Counted from the stretch's first letter, positions 15,530-24,381 are shown. The stretch: 33,066 nucleotides of DNA from Candidatus Eiseniibacteriota bacterium (GCA_023129715.1 JAGMBO010000007.1:1-33066); one strand, 5' to 3'. Notes: generated by a model from the sequence alone, not told the origin. Program-made: numbers and translations.

Positions 15530-18268
15530 TTATCGGACGATCAAAACCCTGCCCTGCTGCTGCTCGGCGCCCTGGCCGATGCGGTAGAGATACACCCCAC
15601 CCGCCACCGGGCGGCCTCCCTGATCGCGCCCATCCCAGGTGAGCGTATGCACGCCCGCGGGAAGCTGGGCGCTCAGCGCGCGGACGCAGCGGCCTTGGAG
15701 ATCGAAGATCTCTCCGCGCACGCGCCCCCCCGTGCCGAGCTGCAGGCGCAGTCCCGTGGCCCCGGGCGCCGGATTGGGCGTTGCGCCGAGCAGGCGCAGG
15801 CCGCGTGCCCAGGCCCCCTCGGCGATCCCCTGGGCCCCCTCCTCGACGGTGAAGGCCGCCGGCGGCATGCAGGGGCCGCATTCGCTCCCGTCGCTGGCAT
15901 GCGCGCGCCAGTGGTAGGTGCCGTCATCAAGTGCCACGGTCACCGTCCATTCAGTCGTTCCTTCGCCCTCGGGAATCGAGCTCGCCTCCAGCACCAGACT
16001 CGTCAGCAAGGCATCGTCATAGACGCGGAAGCCATAGACGAGCGCATCGCCGGGGTCGGGATCGCCGGCATTCTGTACCGAGAGCGTCGGCAAGGCGGTC
16101 ATCACCGTGCCGCCGTCGGGAGGCCCGGCCAGCGCCGGCGCACCCGGGGCCTGATTGCCGCCCGCGCTGCCGCGGATCTCGAGATCGTCGACATACCACC
16201 CCTCGGCGGCCACACCGCTGTCGGAGCCGAAGCGGAAACGGAACTGAAGTGAGCCATTGACCGCATCGAGAATCACCTGCTCTTCGCGCCACGCGAGGTA
16301 TCCCGAGTAGAGATCGGTGCCCTCCGGGAAGGGCCCCGCCCCGCGGGCGATGTGCGTGTAACCCGGCCCCGGGAATATCTGCGTCCAGGCGCCGCCCTCG
16401 ACCGAGATCTCGACCAACCCGCCATCGTAGGCCTGCCCGGGCCAAGAACCGCTCTCCTCGGCATCGATCCAATGCCAGAAGGTCAGCGTGGCCGCGGCGC
16501 CCGCGGTGACCGCCGGGGTCACCAAGGCTCCGTCGCTGTAATGGGCATAGTCGCCGCTGCCGGTGTTACCGAACTTCCAGCTCGTACCGCCACCGGAGGT
16601 ATGATTGCGTGACGTGCTCTGGTGCCACTGGTCGTAGAAGCCCGCCGTGACGACCTCGTGGGTCCAGTCCCCCGCGCCTGACTCCATGTCGTCGGCAAAG
16701 AGCACCGGGGGTTCTCCAACGATCCACTCCAGCGGATAGGCAACTTCGATGCCGGCCGCCGTCACCAGGCAACTCGCCTGCAGACGGTGTCCCTGCGGGC
16801 AGTCGGCGGCAACGGTGAACGAGAAGGGATCACCCGCATTGTCGCCATCCGCTCCGGCCGCGAGGGTTCCCAGCGTGGCGGTCGCCTGATGGAGCTGCAG
16901 GTAGGGATCGTCGCTCGACAACACGACCTGGGCATTCTCGGCCGCGCCGATGACACCGTCGTTGTGCAGGGTGACGACGAGATCAAGGGTCTCGCCCGGA
17001 TCGGGCTCGCCATCGCCATCGCCGCCCGAAAGCACGGCGTCGGTGAGCGTCAAGTAGGCGCCGGCCACGTTCATCAGGTAGAGGTTCTTGGGGATGTTCT
17101 CGGCGACCAGACCCGGGACTTCCGCATCGGCGGGCCAGAAGCCACTGCCGTCAACCTCCGTCGTGAAGCTGAACATGCCATGCTCGGCGTAGGTCCAGTC
17201 GAATGTGCCGCCCGAGACGGTGTAGAGGATCTCGCCGGGCTGCCCGATGCTGTAGCCACAGAAAGCCTGCATCGCCGTGGCCGTCGTGCGGAAGGTCGCA
17301 TCGTCAGGCGTGTGCGCGGTCGTGTAGCCCCAAGGGAAGAGCACCATCCCTCCGTAGCTGTGATAGCTGTCATGGGTGACGAACTCCCGCTCGTTACACA
17401 GGTTCATGATCGCCTGCACGCAGGGCTCGGAGCCCGGCGTAGGGCCGTGATAGACGTCGCTGCAGGGGTCGCTGCTCGAACCCGTGCCACCCCACTCGTA
17501 GGGATAGTTGCGGTTCGGGTCGACCCCCATGCAACTCGTCCCCTCATTGTCACGGCGGTTCTTGCGCCACATCCCGCCGCCGCCGGGATAGTTCTGCTCG
17601 TTGTAGAGATAGCCGTCGACATTGACGACCGGGACGAAGTAGGTCTCGCGCTGATCGACAAGGAAGGTCGCCTCGGGATCGGTTCCATAGTTCTCGCAGA
17701 GATGGCGGATCGTTTCGATCAAGACATTGACCGTGATCGGCTCGCGGGCATGGTGCAGCGCATCGAAGAACACCTCGGGCTCGTCTTCGTCGATGTCGGG
17801 ATTGTCCGAGACCTTCATCGCCCAGATCGTACTGCCTTCATGGGTCGTCCCGATGGAGAACTTCGCCGTCGTGATCGCGGGATACTGGGCATGGAGCTGA
17901 TCGAGCAGGTCGACCGCCTCGCTGTAGGAATAGAGGTCGCCGAGGTTGCGGTACCCCTCGCGCTGGGCGGCATAGTGGGCCTCCATGTCGGCAATCTGGA
18001 CTTCGACCACGAACCCGAGGGCCTCGAGGCGCTCCACCTGCTCCGGCGTACTGACCAGGATGATCTCCTTGCCGGGCGTCACGCGCATCGGATCGAGATC
18101 CCCGATGCTGCGCAGCTCCTCGAGTTGGAACTGCAGGGGCCAGTCGAGACGCACCTGCATCTTCGGCCCCTCCCCCGTGTAGGCCAGGGCCCCGGGGGTG
18201 CCGAGCAAGACGATCAACAGGGCGCAGAATGAACCGACCAGGCAAGCCTCGTGACGCAGGAAGCTCAT
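15530..18268 (-). CDS. Secreted M14 zinc carboxypeptidase with C-terminal FlgD-like sorting domain
   Basis: A 912-residue secreted metallopeptidase. A signal peptide (~1-29, cleaved near ALA-Y) is followed by an ~80-residue propeptide-like region and the M14 domain. Zinc ligands are His173 and Glu176 (HHAREP) and His303 (YHSYGG); Asn252-Arg253 (DPNRN) bind the substrate carboxylate; Glu371 (FTTEVDG) is the general base. After ~400 come a beta-sandwich (DPGETLDLVVTLHN), a jelly-roll/MAM-like domain (DDMESGAGDWTH ... GWYVDDLEI), an Ig/Fn3-like domain (DGTYHWRAHASDG) and a final FlgD-like Ig domain (LPAGVHTLTWDGRDQGGRPVAGGVYLYRI). Such tails often direct type IX-like surface export. AAGGAG lies 9 nt before the ATG. 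It likely digests proteins outside the cell. Confidence 0.93.
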   Translation of the reverse strand: MSFLRHEACLVGSFCALLIVLLGTPGALAYTGEGPKMQVRLDWPLQFQLEELRSIGDLDPMRVTPGKEIILVSTPEQVERLEALGFVVEVQIADMEAHYAAQREGYRNLGDLYSYSEAVDLLDQLHAQYPAITTAKFSIGTTHEGSTIWAMKVSDNPDIDEDEPEVFFDALHHAREPITVNVLIETIRHLCENYGTDPEATFLVDQRETYFVPVVNVDGYLYNEQNYPGGGGMWRKNRRDNEGTSCMGVDPNRNYPYEWGGTGSSSDPCSDVYHGPTPGSEPCVQAIMNLCNEREFVTHDSYHSYGGMVLFPWGYTTAHTPDDATFRTTATAMQAFCGYSIGQPGEILYTVSGGTFDWTYAEHGMFSFTTEVDGSGFWPADAEVPGLVAENIPKNLYLMNVAGAYLTLTDAVLSGGDGDGEPDPGETLDLVVTLHNDGVIGAAENAQVVLSSDDPYLQLHQATATLGTLAAGADGDNAGDPFSFTVAADCPQGHRLQASCLVTAAGIEVAYPLEWIVGEPPVLFADDMESGAGDWTHEVVTAGFYDQWHQSTSRNHTSGGGTSWKFGNTGSGDYAHYSDGALVTPAVTAGAAATLTFWHWIDAEESGSWPGQAYDGGLVEISVEGGAWTQIFPGPGYTHIARGAGPFPEGTDLYSGYLAWREEQVILDAVNGSLQFRFRFGSDSGVAAEGWYVDDLEIRGSAGGNQAPGAPALAGPPDGGTVMTALPTLSVQNAGDPDPGDALVYGFRVYDDALLTSLVLEASSIPEGEGTTEWTVTVALDDGTYHWRAHASDGSECGPCMPPAAFTVEEGAQGIAEGAWARGLRLLGATPNPAPGATGLRLQLGTGGRVRGEIFDLQGRCVRALSAQLPAGVHTLTWDGRDQGGRPVAGGVYLYRIGQGAEQQQGRVLIVR

Positions 18269-18480
18269 GGATGCCTCTCCTTGATGGGTGCCGCAAAGGG
18301 TGCCGATTCTCTAGCTGGCGCGCTTCCCTCGGTGCGTGTCTTTCCCTGGCTGAAGACCCGGATCCCTATGGGTGCCGCCCGGGGCGCGCCACCGGTCCTT
18401 CAAATGCCGCGCTTCCCTCTGCAGGCACCTCTCATTGCCCGCAGACCTGGATCTCTGTGCGGAAGAGCGCTATCTACTAC

Positions 18481-18489
18481 ATTCTACCA
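18481..18489 (-). promoter_or_regulatory. Candidate extended -10 for the 15530 peptidase gene
   Basis: On the minus strand this reads TGG-TAGAAT, an extended -10 (TGn plus 5 of 6). The same TGG-TAnAAT core occurs ahead of the other M14 gene at 23755-23747. The leader would be ~205 nt. No convincing -35 is present. Confidence 0.35.
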
Positions 18490-18513
18490 CATTTCGGCCG
18501 CCACTGTGGGGCG

Positions 18514-18542
18514 TTGACGCTGGGCGGCCGGTCTCGTAAGGT
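18514..18542 (+). promoter_or_regulatory. Weak promoter candidate for fabG
   Basis: TTGACG (18514-18519), 17 bp, TAAGGT (18537-18542). The -35 is good and the -10 poor (3 of 6). It would give a leader of ~115 nt. Confidence 0.3.
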
Positions 18543-18661
18543 CTTGCCGGTTTCGCCCAGGCGCCACCGGGGAACGCCCTCCCGGTGCGCGCCACCGGTG
18601 AGGCGGCCCGCGCCCGGGACGGCGCGGGCGGAGGGCGAGCTGCCGGCAGGCGGGAGGGAGT

Positions 18662-19426
18662 ATGACCGAGGCATCTGCACAGCAGAATCTGGCAGGCAAG
18701 GTGGCCCTGGTGACCGGCGCGGCCCGGGGCATCGGACGGGCGATCGCCCTCGCCCTCGCCCGCCGGGGCGCCGATCTGGTGATCAGCGACATCGATGAAG
18801 ACGGCGCCAAGCAGACCGCCGCGGCGATCAGCGAGTTGGGCCGTCGCTCCCTGGCGGTGCGCTGCGATGTCTCCCGCCGCGATGAGGTCGAGGCGCTGGT
18901 CAACGAAACGGTCACCCAGCTCGGCAGCCTCGATATTCTGATCAACAATGCCGGGATCACCCGCGACACTCTGCTCGTGCGCATGACCGAGGAGCAGTGG
19001 GACCTGGTGCTCGACATCAATCTCAAGGGCACGTTCTTCGGTTGCCAGGCCGCGGCCAAGCGGATGATGAAGGCGCGGGCGGGCAAGATCATCAATCTCG
19101 CCTCGATCACCGGGCTGATCGGCAACGTCGGACAGGCCAACTACTCGGCGTCGAAGGCCGGCGTCATCGCGCTGACTCGCACGGTGGCCAAGGAACTAGC
19201 CGCGCGCAACATCCAGGTCAATGCGATTGCACCCGGCTTCATCGAAACCGAGATGACGCGCGAGGTCTCCGAGAAGGCTCGCGCGGCGTTCTTGGAGAAC
19301 ATCCCACTGAAGCGCGCCGGCAAGCCCGAAGATGTCGCCCAGCTCGTCTGTTTCCTGGCGTCCGCTGATGCCGACTACATCACCGGCCAATGCATCACGA
19401 TCGACGGGGGGCTGACGATCAACTGA
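18662..19426 (+). CDS. fabG: 3-oxoacyl-[acyl-carrier-protein] reductase
   Basis: A cytoplasmic NADPH-dependent short-chain dehydrogenase of 254 residues that would reduce 3-oxoacyl-ACP in fatty-acid elongation. The Rossmann glycine motif TGAARGIG is at 18-25, NNAG at 95-98, and the catalytic tetrad is Asn120, Ser148, Tyr161 and Lys165 (YSASK). The family end ADYITGQCITIDGGLTIN is intact. Length and motifs match FabG throughout, including NIPLKRAGKPEDVAQLVCFL before the C-terminal loop. GGGAGG lies 5-6 nt before the ATG. It is not in a fab cluster here, so a related SDR role (for example acetoacetyl-CoA reductase) cannot be excluded. Confidence 0.9.
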   Translation: MTEASAQQNLAGKVALVTGAARGIGRAIALALARRGADLVISDIDEDGAKQTAAAISELGRRSLAVRCDVSRRDEVEALVNETVTQLGSLDILINNAGITRDTLLVRMTEEQWDLVLDINLKGTFFGCQAAAKRMMKARAGKIINLASITGLIGNVGQANYSASKAGVIALTRTVAKELAARNIQVNAIAPGFIETEMTREVSEKARAAFLENIPLKRAGKPEDVAQLVCFLASADADYITGQCITIDGGLTIN

Positions 19427-19547
19427 TCGCTTGTCGGGAAGGACGGCTTCTGACGTCTGCCCGAGGCGACCGCGTTCGGCCCGAGGGGTGAGGCGCTGTC
19501 GCTCGGCGGGTCACGGAGCCCGGCACGAGGAGTGAGGGGCAGAGCGG

Positions 19548-20846
19548 GTGGCGACGGCAAACGCTTTCGACGATCCTGCCTTCGCGCGGGCCGACGAGCG
19601 GATCGAGACGGCCCGTGAGACCGCCCTCGAGCTGCTCGAGGAGCTCGTCCGGATTCCGAGCGTCAACCCTCCCGGCGATCACTACCTGGAGTGTGCCCTG
19701 CTGCTGGCGGAGCGGCTGCGCGAGCTGGATTTCGAGCCGCACACGATCGAGGTGCCGGCCCACGAACTCGAGCGCCTCGGCCTACCCGGCGACCGGCCGC
19801 GCCCCTCGGTGATCGCGGCGCTGGAGCCCGACAAGCCGGGCGAGGAGCCGCTCCCGACCCTGCACTTCCATGGCCACTACGATGTCGTTCCCGCCCATGC
19901 GCCGAGCCTCTTCGAGCTCTCCGTCCAAGACGACCTTGCCTATGGTCGGGGAACCGCCGACATGAAGGGCGGGTTGGTCGCCATGCTCTTGGCCTGCTCT
20001 GCGCTGCGCCCGCTGCGCAACCGGCTGCGCGGACGCGTGCTGCTTTCCCTGGTTCCCGACGAAGAGACCGGCGGTGATGCCGGCACCGCGCACCTCTTTC
20101 GCACCGGCGTTCTCGCTGATGGCGGACTCGGCATGCTGATGCCCGAGCCGACCGGAACGAGCGTCTGGAATGGGAATCGCGGCGCCTTCTCCCTGCTGCT
20201 GACGGTGAGAGGCAAGAGCGCCCACGTTGCCGTCCAGCATCAGGGGCGCAATGCGTTCGAGGGCCTGCTGGAACTGGGCGGCATGTTGGAGGAGCTGAAG
20301 CAGGAGATCGAGGCGCGCACGTTCAGCACGCCCACGCCCGGACTGGAGGGACCGCCTTCGATTCTTCTACTCGGAGGAGTCTGTCGCGGCGGCGTCAACT
20401 TCAACCTGGTGCCCAGCGAGGCCCAGTTCTCGATCGACCGCCGCTTCCACCCCGATGAGTCCTCCGCGACCGTTGTCCGAGAGCTGGAGGGGATCTTCCG
20501 CCGCTTCCGCCGCCGCGGCTGGAAGCTCGATGTCGAGTGGCTCCAGCGCGGAGACGCCTCACTGACACCGGCCCAGAGCCCATTCGGGCGCGAGCTGGCC
20601 ACGGTGATCGACTCGGTCACCGGCCGTGAAACCCCCTTCAGCCTCTGCCCCGGCATCCTCGAGACGCGCTATTTCCTGCATCACGGCATTCCCGCGGTCG
20701 CCTATGGGCCCGGGGAGCTGGAGCACAGCCATCAGCCCGATGAGCATGTCAGCATCACGCGCATTCTCGAGGTCGCCCGCATCTATGCGCGAATGGCCTG
20801 GCGGATGGTGGGACCGGACGCAGGAGAGCACACGGAAGATGAGTGA
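19548..20846 (+). CDS. M20-family metallohydrolase (ArgE/DapE/succinyl-diaminopimelate desuccinylase-like)
   Basis: A cytoplasmic dizinc amidohydrolase of 432 residues that cleaves an acyl or peptide amide bond. Zinc ligands and catalytic residues are visible: HGHYD (His110, Asp112), GRGTADMKGG (bridging Asp138) and PDEETGG (Glu172 base, Glu173 ligand). The dimerisation lid begins around NRGAFSLLLTVRGKSAHVA and ends with RRFHPDE. The last His ligand is in LEHSHQPDEHV near 395. The gene starts at GTG with a purine-rich GAGGGGCAGAG upstream. It lies ~120 bp after fabG on the same strand and may be co-transcribed. The exact substrate (N-acetylornithine, succinyl-DAP, dipeptide) is not settled by sequence alone. 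Confidence 0.88.
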   Translation: MATANAFDDPAFARADERIETARETALELLEELVRIPSVNPPGDHYLECALLLAERLRELDFEPHTIEVPAHELERLGLPGDRPRPSVIAALEPDKPGEEPLPTLHFHGHYDVVPAHAPSLFELSVQDDLAYGRGTADMKGGLVAMLLACSALRPLRNRLRGRVLLSLVPDEETGGDAGTAHLFRTGVLADGGLGMLMPEPTGTSVWNGNRGAFSLLLTVRGKSAHVAVQHQGRNAFEGLLELGGMLEELKQEIEARTFSTPTPGLEGPPSILLLGGVCRGGVNFNLVPSEAQFSIDRRFHPDESSATVVRELEGIFRRFRRRGWKLDVEWLQRGDASLTPAQSPFGRELATVIDSVTGRETPFSLCPGILETRYFLHHGIPAVAYGPGELEHSHQPDEHVSITRILEVARIYARMAWRMVGPDAGEHTEDE

Positions 20847-20960
20847 GAAGCTCGAGCGGCCTAACCCCCAAGCAAGGGCGGCCACTCGCGGCGGACACTC
20901 CGCCCGGCCGGAACGCATGTGCTGAGGATCGACCGCCGCGTGAAAGCGGGCGGCATGGCA

Positions 20961-21001
20961 ACGGGCGAAAGGCATCAAGAAGTCCAATACCTCTCGCCCG
21001 T
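20961..21001. terminator. Hairpin between convergent genes
   Basis: ACGGGCGAAAGG (20961-20972) pairs with CCTCTCGCCCGT (20990-21001), 12 bp with one mismatch and a 17-nt loop. It sits in the short gap between the M20 gene (+) and the second M14 gene (-), where a two-way terminator is expected, but there is no T-run on either side. Confidence 0.45.
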
Positions 21002-21034
21002 CGCGAGGTGAATGACGGCCAGTTTACAGGAATG

Positions 21035-23647
21035 TCAACGCACAACAACGATCTGCCGTACCGCATCGTTGTGCGCCGAGACCGCCTTCAGGAAATAGAC
21101 ACCCGGCGAGACCGCGCGTCCGGCGCCGTCGCGACCGTCCCAGGCGAGACGGTGGGCGCCGGCGGTCAACGGTCCGTCCTGCAACGAACGCACCTGCCGG
21201 CCGGCCGCATCGTAGAGCGCCAACCGGACCGGGCTCGTCTCGGGCAGCAGCAGGTCGAAATGCACCGCCCCTTGTGTCGGTGTCGGCAATGGGCGGCTCA
21301 GGCTAAGCACCCGGATCGCCGGTTCCTCGGGCGCGCTCTGCGTGCCGCCGACGATTAGATAGTGCAGCGTGTTCTCGAGCAGGTCCTTGGCCACCGTGGC
21401 CGAGGTCAATGCGTTGTAGTCGAAGGCGTAGTAGGCGATCTGTCCGATGCCGCGACCGGCCGGCTCATAGAGGATCACGCCCCCGTCGTTGGGGTAGCTG
21501 TTGGTCGCGTAGATCAACGTCGCATCGCCGAGCGGGGTTACCGCGTCTTGATCACCGAAGTAGTCGTTTGTGACCGCGACCGTTGCCGGCAGCGCCTTCG
21601 GGGAGTTGATCATCGGATGCCCGCTCTGGGCCGGATTCATCCCCATGTCACCCGGGAAGTCGCTGTGGTAGGTGCCGACGTGGAGAACGTTCGTCGCGAA
21701 GCTGGAATACCCCGGGTTGATCAGCGCGTCATAGCCGATCTCACCGCTCTCGATGAGCAGCTTGCCCCCCGCCGCGACATAGCTCTCCAGCGCCGCCAGG
21801 TTGGTCGAGGGATTCTCCAGCGGGTTCTTGTACGATCCCGCACTCCAGACGAGGACATCGTAGTCGGGCCAGTTGACCGGATCGGTATCCCAATTTGTCT
21901 TCTCGGTAACCAGGTATTCGAGCGCGGTGAGATCCGCGCTCAAGTTCGTCGTCGCGTTGTTGTCCTTCACCAGCAGGACCGTCGCCTGGATCGTCGGCAG
22001 CGCGAAGTCGATCGTCTCCGGGCCGCTGATCGTGCGCGTCTCGGTCACCGGCGCATGGCCGTCGGCTGAAGCGGTGAAGTCGAACTCACCGCCCGGCACG
22101 TCGATGGCATAGAAGCCGCTCATCGGGTCACTCGCCGTCGTATCGAAGAGCTCGCCGGTGTCATGGTCATAGACGCTGACGAGTGCTTCCAGCGGATCGC
22201 CGCTGCCATCCTCGGTCACCGTTCCCGAGACCGTGTTCCAGGAAGCATCGCGCTGGAGTTGAACGTCGAGCATCGTCGTCGTCCCGTCGACAACAACCAC
22301 ACCATTCTCGGTGTAAGTCTGGTAGCCATCGGCGCTGAACTGCAACGTGTAGGTTCCGGGCAGCAGCATCCGGTGATAGAAGCCGAACTCGCGCTCGCCC
22401 CAGATGTCCTTGCCGATCTCGGTGACACTGATCGTCGCCTTGACCGGGTTGTCGTTGACCGCATCGGTAACGAAGCCCTCCACACCGATCCGCGCCTGGG
22501 CCATGTACCAGAGCATCGCATCCCGATTGTCGTCCCACAGGCCGGCGAGGACTGAGGAGGAGGGCCACTTGGTATTGCTGATCTCGAGGGTGACATGCAT
22601 CTCGTTGCGCCAGTGATAGGACCAGTCCTGCATGCCGCCGTAGATCACATACCACTCCCAGCCGATGACGACCCCATTGGGGAAGGAGGAGCTGTTCCAC
22701 ATCGGCGGATTGCGGTAGGAGTAGCCGAGCGAGATCTCCTCGAACAGATCGTCATCCGGCGTGTACTGACCATACATGCTGTCCCAGGGGTAGTTAGCCA
22801 CGAGCGCCCCGGTGTGGTAGTTGGCGCCAAGGATGAAGTTGTGATCATAGACGAAGTTCATCATGTGCTGGACTTCGATGGGTCGGCCGGATGGGTCGTC
22901 TGGATCAACCACTCTAGGGAACTCCCGATTGAGATCGTGGCCGTCGGCGTTGTACCGCGTGCCGTGCTCATTGCCGTCGGGATTGTGCAGCGGGCAGATG
23001 TAGATCTCGAGATCATCGACCAAGGCGGTCAGATCGGGATCGATGCCGTAGTTCTCGGTCAGGAGGCGGATGAGATAGATGCACATCTCGGTTCCCGGCG
23101 GCTCATCGCCGTGCATCGTGGCGGTATACTTGAACTCCGGCTCCGCTTCGTCGGTCTCGACATTGTCGGAAATCTTGAGCATCCAGAGCTGGCGTCCCTC
23201 GACCGAGGCGCCGATCGAGAAGAGCTCGGTGATCTCCGGGTAGTCGTTGGCGATCTGGGTGAGCTCGCTCCTCACCGCCGCGTAGTCGTGATAGTCCTCG
23301 CGCGTCGGATCCGCCTTGGCCGCCGCCCAGGCCCGCCGCGCCTGGTTCGGGATCGCCCGCACCGCATACCCTGCCGCGGAGAGCTGGGCATGCTGCGCAT
23401 CGTCGATATAGGCGGTGATCAGGCGACCGCGCACGTCGTCGATATCCAGCTCCCAGTCGCCGGCAAAGAGCGCCTGCTTGGCGAAGGGGGTCGCCGCCTC
23501 GATCTCGACCGGATAGCGGCCGGTAAAGGGGCACCGGTCGATCTCGGCCGGCAGGTTCTCCGCCGCCGCCAGAGCGGGCATCAGAGCGAGAAGAAGCGTG
23601 CCCAGCCAGAGGATGTGCCTTCGATTGCCTGACGTGATGAAATGCAT
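21035..23647 (-). CDS. Secreted M14 zinc carboxypeptidase with regulatory, GATase-like and FlgD-like domains
   Basis: An 870-residue secreted metallopeptidase. The signal peptide is at ~1-29 (LWLGTLLLALMPALAAAE). M14 zinc ligands are His179 and Glu182 (MHGDEPPG) and His278 (ANYHTG); Asn240-Arg241 (DLNREFP) bind the C-terminus and Glu355 (VTLEIS) is the base. Two carboxypeptidase-regulatory-like beta domains follow (~390-470, RIGVEGFVTDAVNDNP; ~475-560, TVSGTVTEDGSGDP). Then comes a ~210-residue class I GATase/ThuA-like Rossmann module (DYDVLVWSAGS ... GGKLLIESGE), and last a FlgD-like Ig tail (AGAHRLAWDGRDGAGRAVSPGVYFLKA). The start at 23647 is set by GGGAGG 8 nt upstream. Compared with the 15530 peptidase, only the catalytic domain and tail are shared. 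Confidence 0.92.
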   Translation of the reverse strand: MHFITSGNRRHILWLGTLLLALMPALAAAENLPAEIDRCPFTGRYPVEIEAATPFAKQALFAGDWELDIDDVRGRLITAYIDDAQHAQLSAAGYAVRAIPNQARRAWAAAKADPTREDYHDYAAVRSELTQIANDYPEITELFSIGASVEGRQLWMLKISDNVETDEAEPEFKYTATMHGDEPPGTEMCIYLIRLLTENYGIDPDLTALVDDLEIYICPLHNPDGNEHGTRYNADGHDLNREFPRVVDPDDPSGRPIEVQHMMNFVYDHNFILGANYHTGALVANYPWDSMYGQYTPDDDLFEEISLGYSYRNPPMWNSSSFPNGVVIGWEWYVIYGGMQDWSYHWRNEMHVTLEISNTKWPSSSVLAGLWDDNRDAMLWYMAQARIGVEGFVTDAVNDNPVKATISVTEIGKDIWGEREFGFYHRMLLPGTYTLQFSADGYQTYTENGVVVVDGTTTMLDVQLQRDASWNTVSGTVTEDGSGDPLEALVSVYDHDTGELFDTTASDPMSGFYAIDVPGGEFDFTASADGHAPVTETRTISGPETIDFALPTIQATVLLVKDNNATTNLSADLTALEYLVTEKTNWDTDPVNWPDYDVLVWSAGSYKNPLENPSTNLAALESYVAAGGKLLIESGEIGYDALINPGYSSFATNVLHVGTYHSDFPGDMGMNPAQSGHPMINSPKALPATVAVTNDYFGDQDAVTPLGDATLIYATNSYPNDGGVILYEPAGRGIGQIAYYAFDYNALTSATVAKDLLENTLHYLIVGGTQSAPEEPAIRVLSLSRPLPTPTQGAVHFDLLLPETSPVRLALYDAAGRQVRSLQDGPLTAGAHRLAWDGRDGAGRAVSPGVYFLKAVSAHNDAVRQIVVVR

Positions 23648-23746
23648 CTCGCTGCCTCCCAGGCCCTGCAAATCCATTCCTTAGGTCGCCCATGCGGCCC
23701 CCGCCGATCCGCCGGTCGGGGCACTTCTCCACCTATACTCCATATA

Positions 23747-23755
23747 ATTGTACCA
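23747..23755 (-). promoter_or_regulatory. Candidate extended -10 for the 21035 peptidase gene
   Basis: The minus strand reads TGG-TACAAT (TGn plus 5 of 6) in an AT-rich island within GC-rich DNA, ~95 nt before the ATG. It resembles the element ahead of the other M14 gene. The plus strand of the same island also contains a TATAAT (23743-23748) without a matching -35. Confidence 0.4.
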
Positions 23756-23813
23756 CTTCCGGCGAGCGGGCGGCTAGGCAATGGCCCCGGGGCGGGGCAG
23801 GAACGCGGATTTC

Positions 23814-23842
23814 TTGACGCCGTTACGCCGCCCGGGTAGAGT
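23814..23842 (+). promoter_or_regulatory. Promoter of the Fur-family gene
   Basis: TTGACG (23814-23819), 17 bp spacer, TAGAGT (23837-23842). Transcription would start near 23849, inside the adjacent palindrome. Confidence 0.5.
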
Positions 23843-23845
23843 CGC

Positions 23846-23858
23846 GCCAATATTTGGC
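23846..23858. promoter_or_regulatory. Palindromic operator candidate at the fur-like promoter
   Basis: GCCAA-TAT-TTGGC has perfect 5-bp arms and an AT-rich centre. It lies just after the -10 and over the predicted transcription start of the Fur-family gene, the usual place for an autorepressor site. Fur-family boxes are AT-rich interrupted palindromes, though this is not the classic GATAATGATAATCATTATC. Confidence 0.42.
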
Positions 23859-23910
23859 AACAATGGATCATCTGGCCTGACATGGGGTTCTCTTGCTGAA
23901 AGGGTGCGCA

Positions 23911-24378
23911 GTGCAACCAACCCAACCTGAGCACGTAACCCGTCTGCGGCGGGCCAACATCAAGGTGACCCGGATCCGGATTGCGCTCTTGGATCTACTC
24001 GCGGCTCAAGAGCGCCATATGACGGCCGATGAGATCACTGTGGCGCTGCGCAAGGCGGGCGTGCGGGCGGACCGCGTCACCGTCTATCGCAATATCGACC
24101 GCATGATCCAGGATGGACTGCTGGTGCCGACCCTTCTTCCGGGCCGGGCACTGCACGTAGGGCTTTGTACGCGCCCCGATGCCGCGCATCATCACCATGT
24201 TGTGTGTGAGCGCTGCGGGAGGGTTGCCGAAACGGATGGATGTCCGGTTCGGGAAGTCTGGGAGCGGCTTTCCCGGGAGATCCAGGAGCAACGTGGGTTC
24301 CAGCTCACCGATCACATCACCCAATACGTCGGCATCTGTCCCGAATGCCAGCGCAAAGGGATCAAACCACGCCAGTAA
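23911..24378 (+). CDS. Fur-family metal-dependent transcriptional regulator
   Basis: A 155-residue cytoplasmic repressor. The N-terminal winged helix is complete: VTRIRIALLDLLAAQERHMTADEI, with the recognition helix region DRVTVYRNIDRM at ~54-65. The dimerisation domain has the HHHHVVCERCGR metal/structural motif (His93-96, Cys99, Cys102) and a second CxxC, Cys143/Cys146 in ICPEC, giving the four-Cys structural zinc site. The Fur, Zur or PerR subclass cannot be settled from this. I chose the GTG at 23911 because GAAAGGG lies 6 nt upstream; a TTG at 23893 would add six residues. The promoter and palindrome in front suggest autoregulation. Divergent from the secreted M14 zinc peptidase. Confidence 0.9.
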   Translation: MQPTQPEHVTRLRRANIKVTRIRIALLDLLAAQERHMTADEITVALRKAGVRADRVTVYRNIDRMIQDGLLVPTLLPGRALHVGLCTRPDAAHHHHVVCERCGRVAETDGCPVREVWERLSREIQEQRGFQLTDHITQYVGICPECQRKGIKPRQ

Positions 24379-24381
24379 TTC

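Larger units (their letters stand above)
18269..18661. other. Divergent intergenic region
   Basis: About 390 bp between the M14 gene and fabG. It holds a leftward extended -10 (18481-18489), a rightward TTGACG-17-TAAGGT candidate (18514-18542), and an imperfect direct repeat in which CGCGCTTCCCTC at 18319 recurs at 18408. The second repeat copy keeps a diverged version of GACCCGGATCCCTATG downstream. No coding frame is convincing. Confidence 0.5.

Noticed and set aside
14007-15587. Long plus-strand open frame antisense to the GT-C-like gene
   Set aside because: It has a low-complexity Q/R/E-rich product and no plausible start; the sense frame has regular TM helices.
16787-18232. Long plus-strand open frame antisense to the first M14 peptidase
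   Set aside because: Val/Arg/Asp-rich shadow of a gene with complete zinc and catalytic residues.
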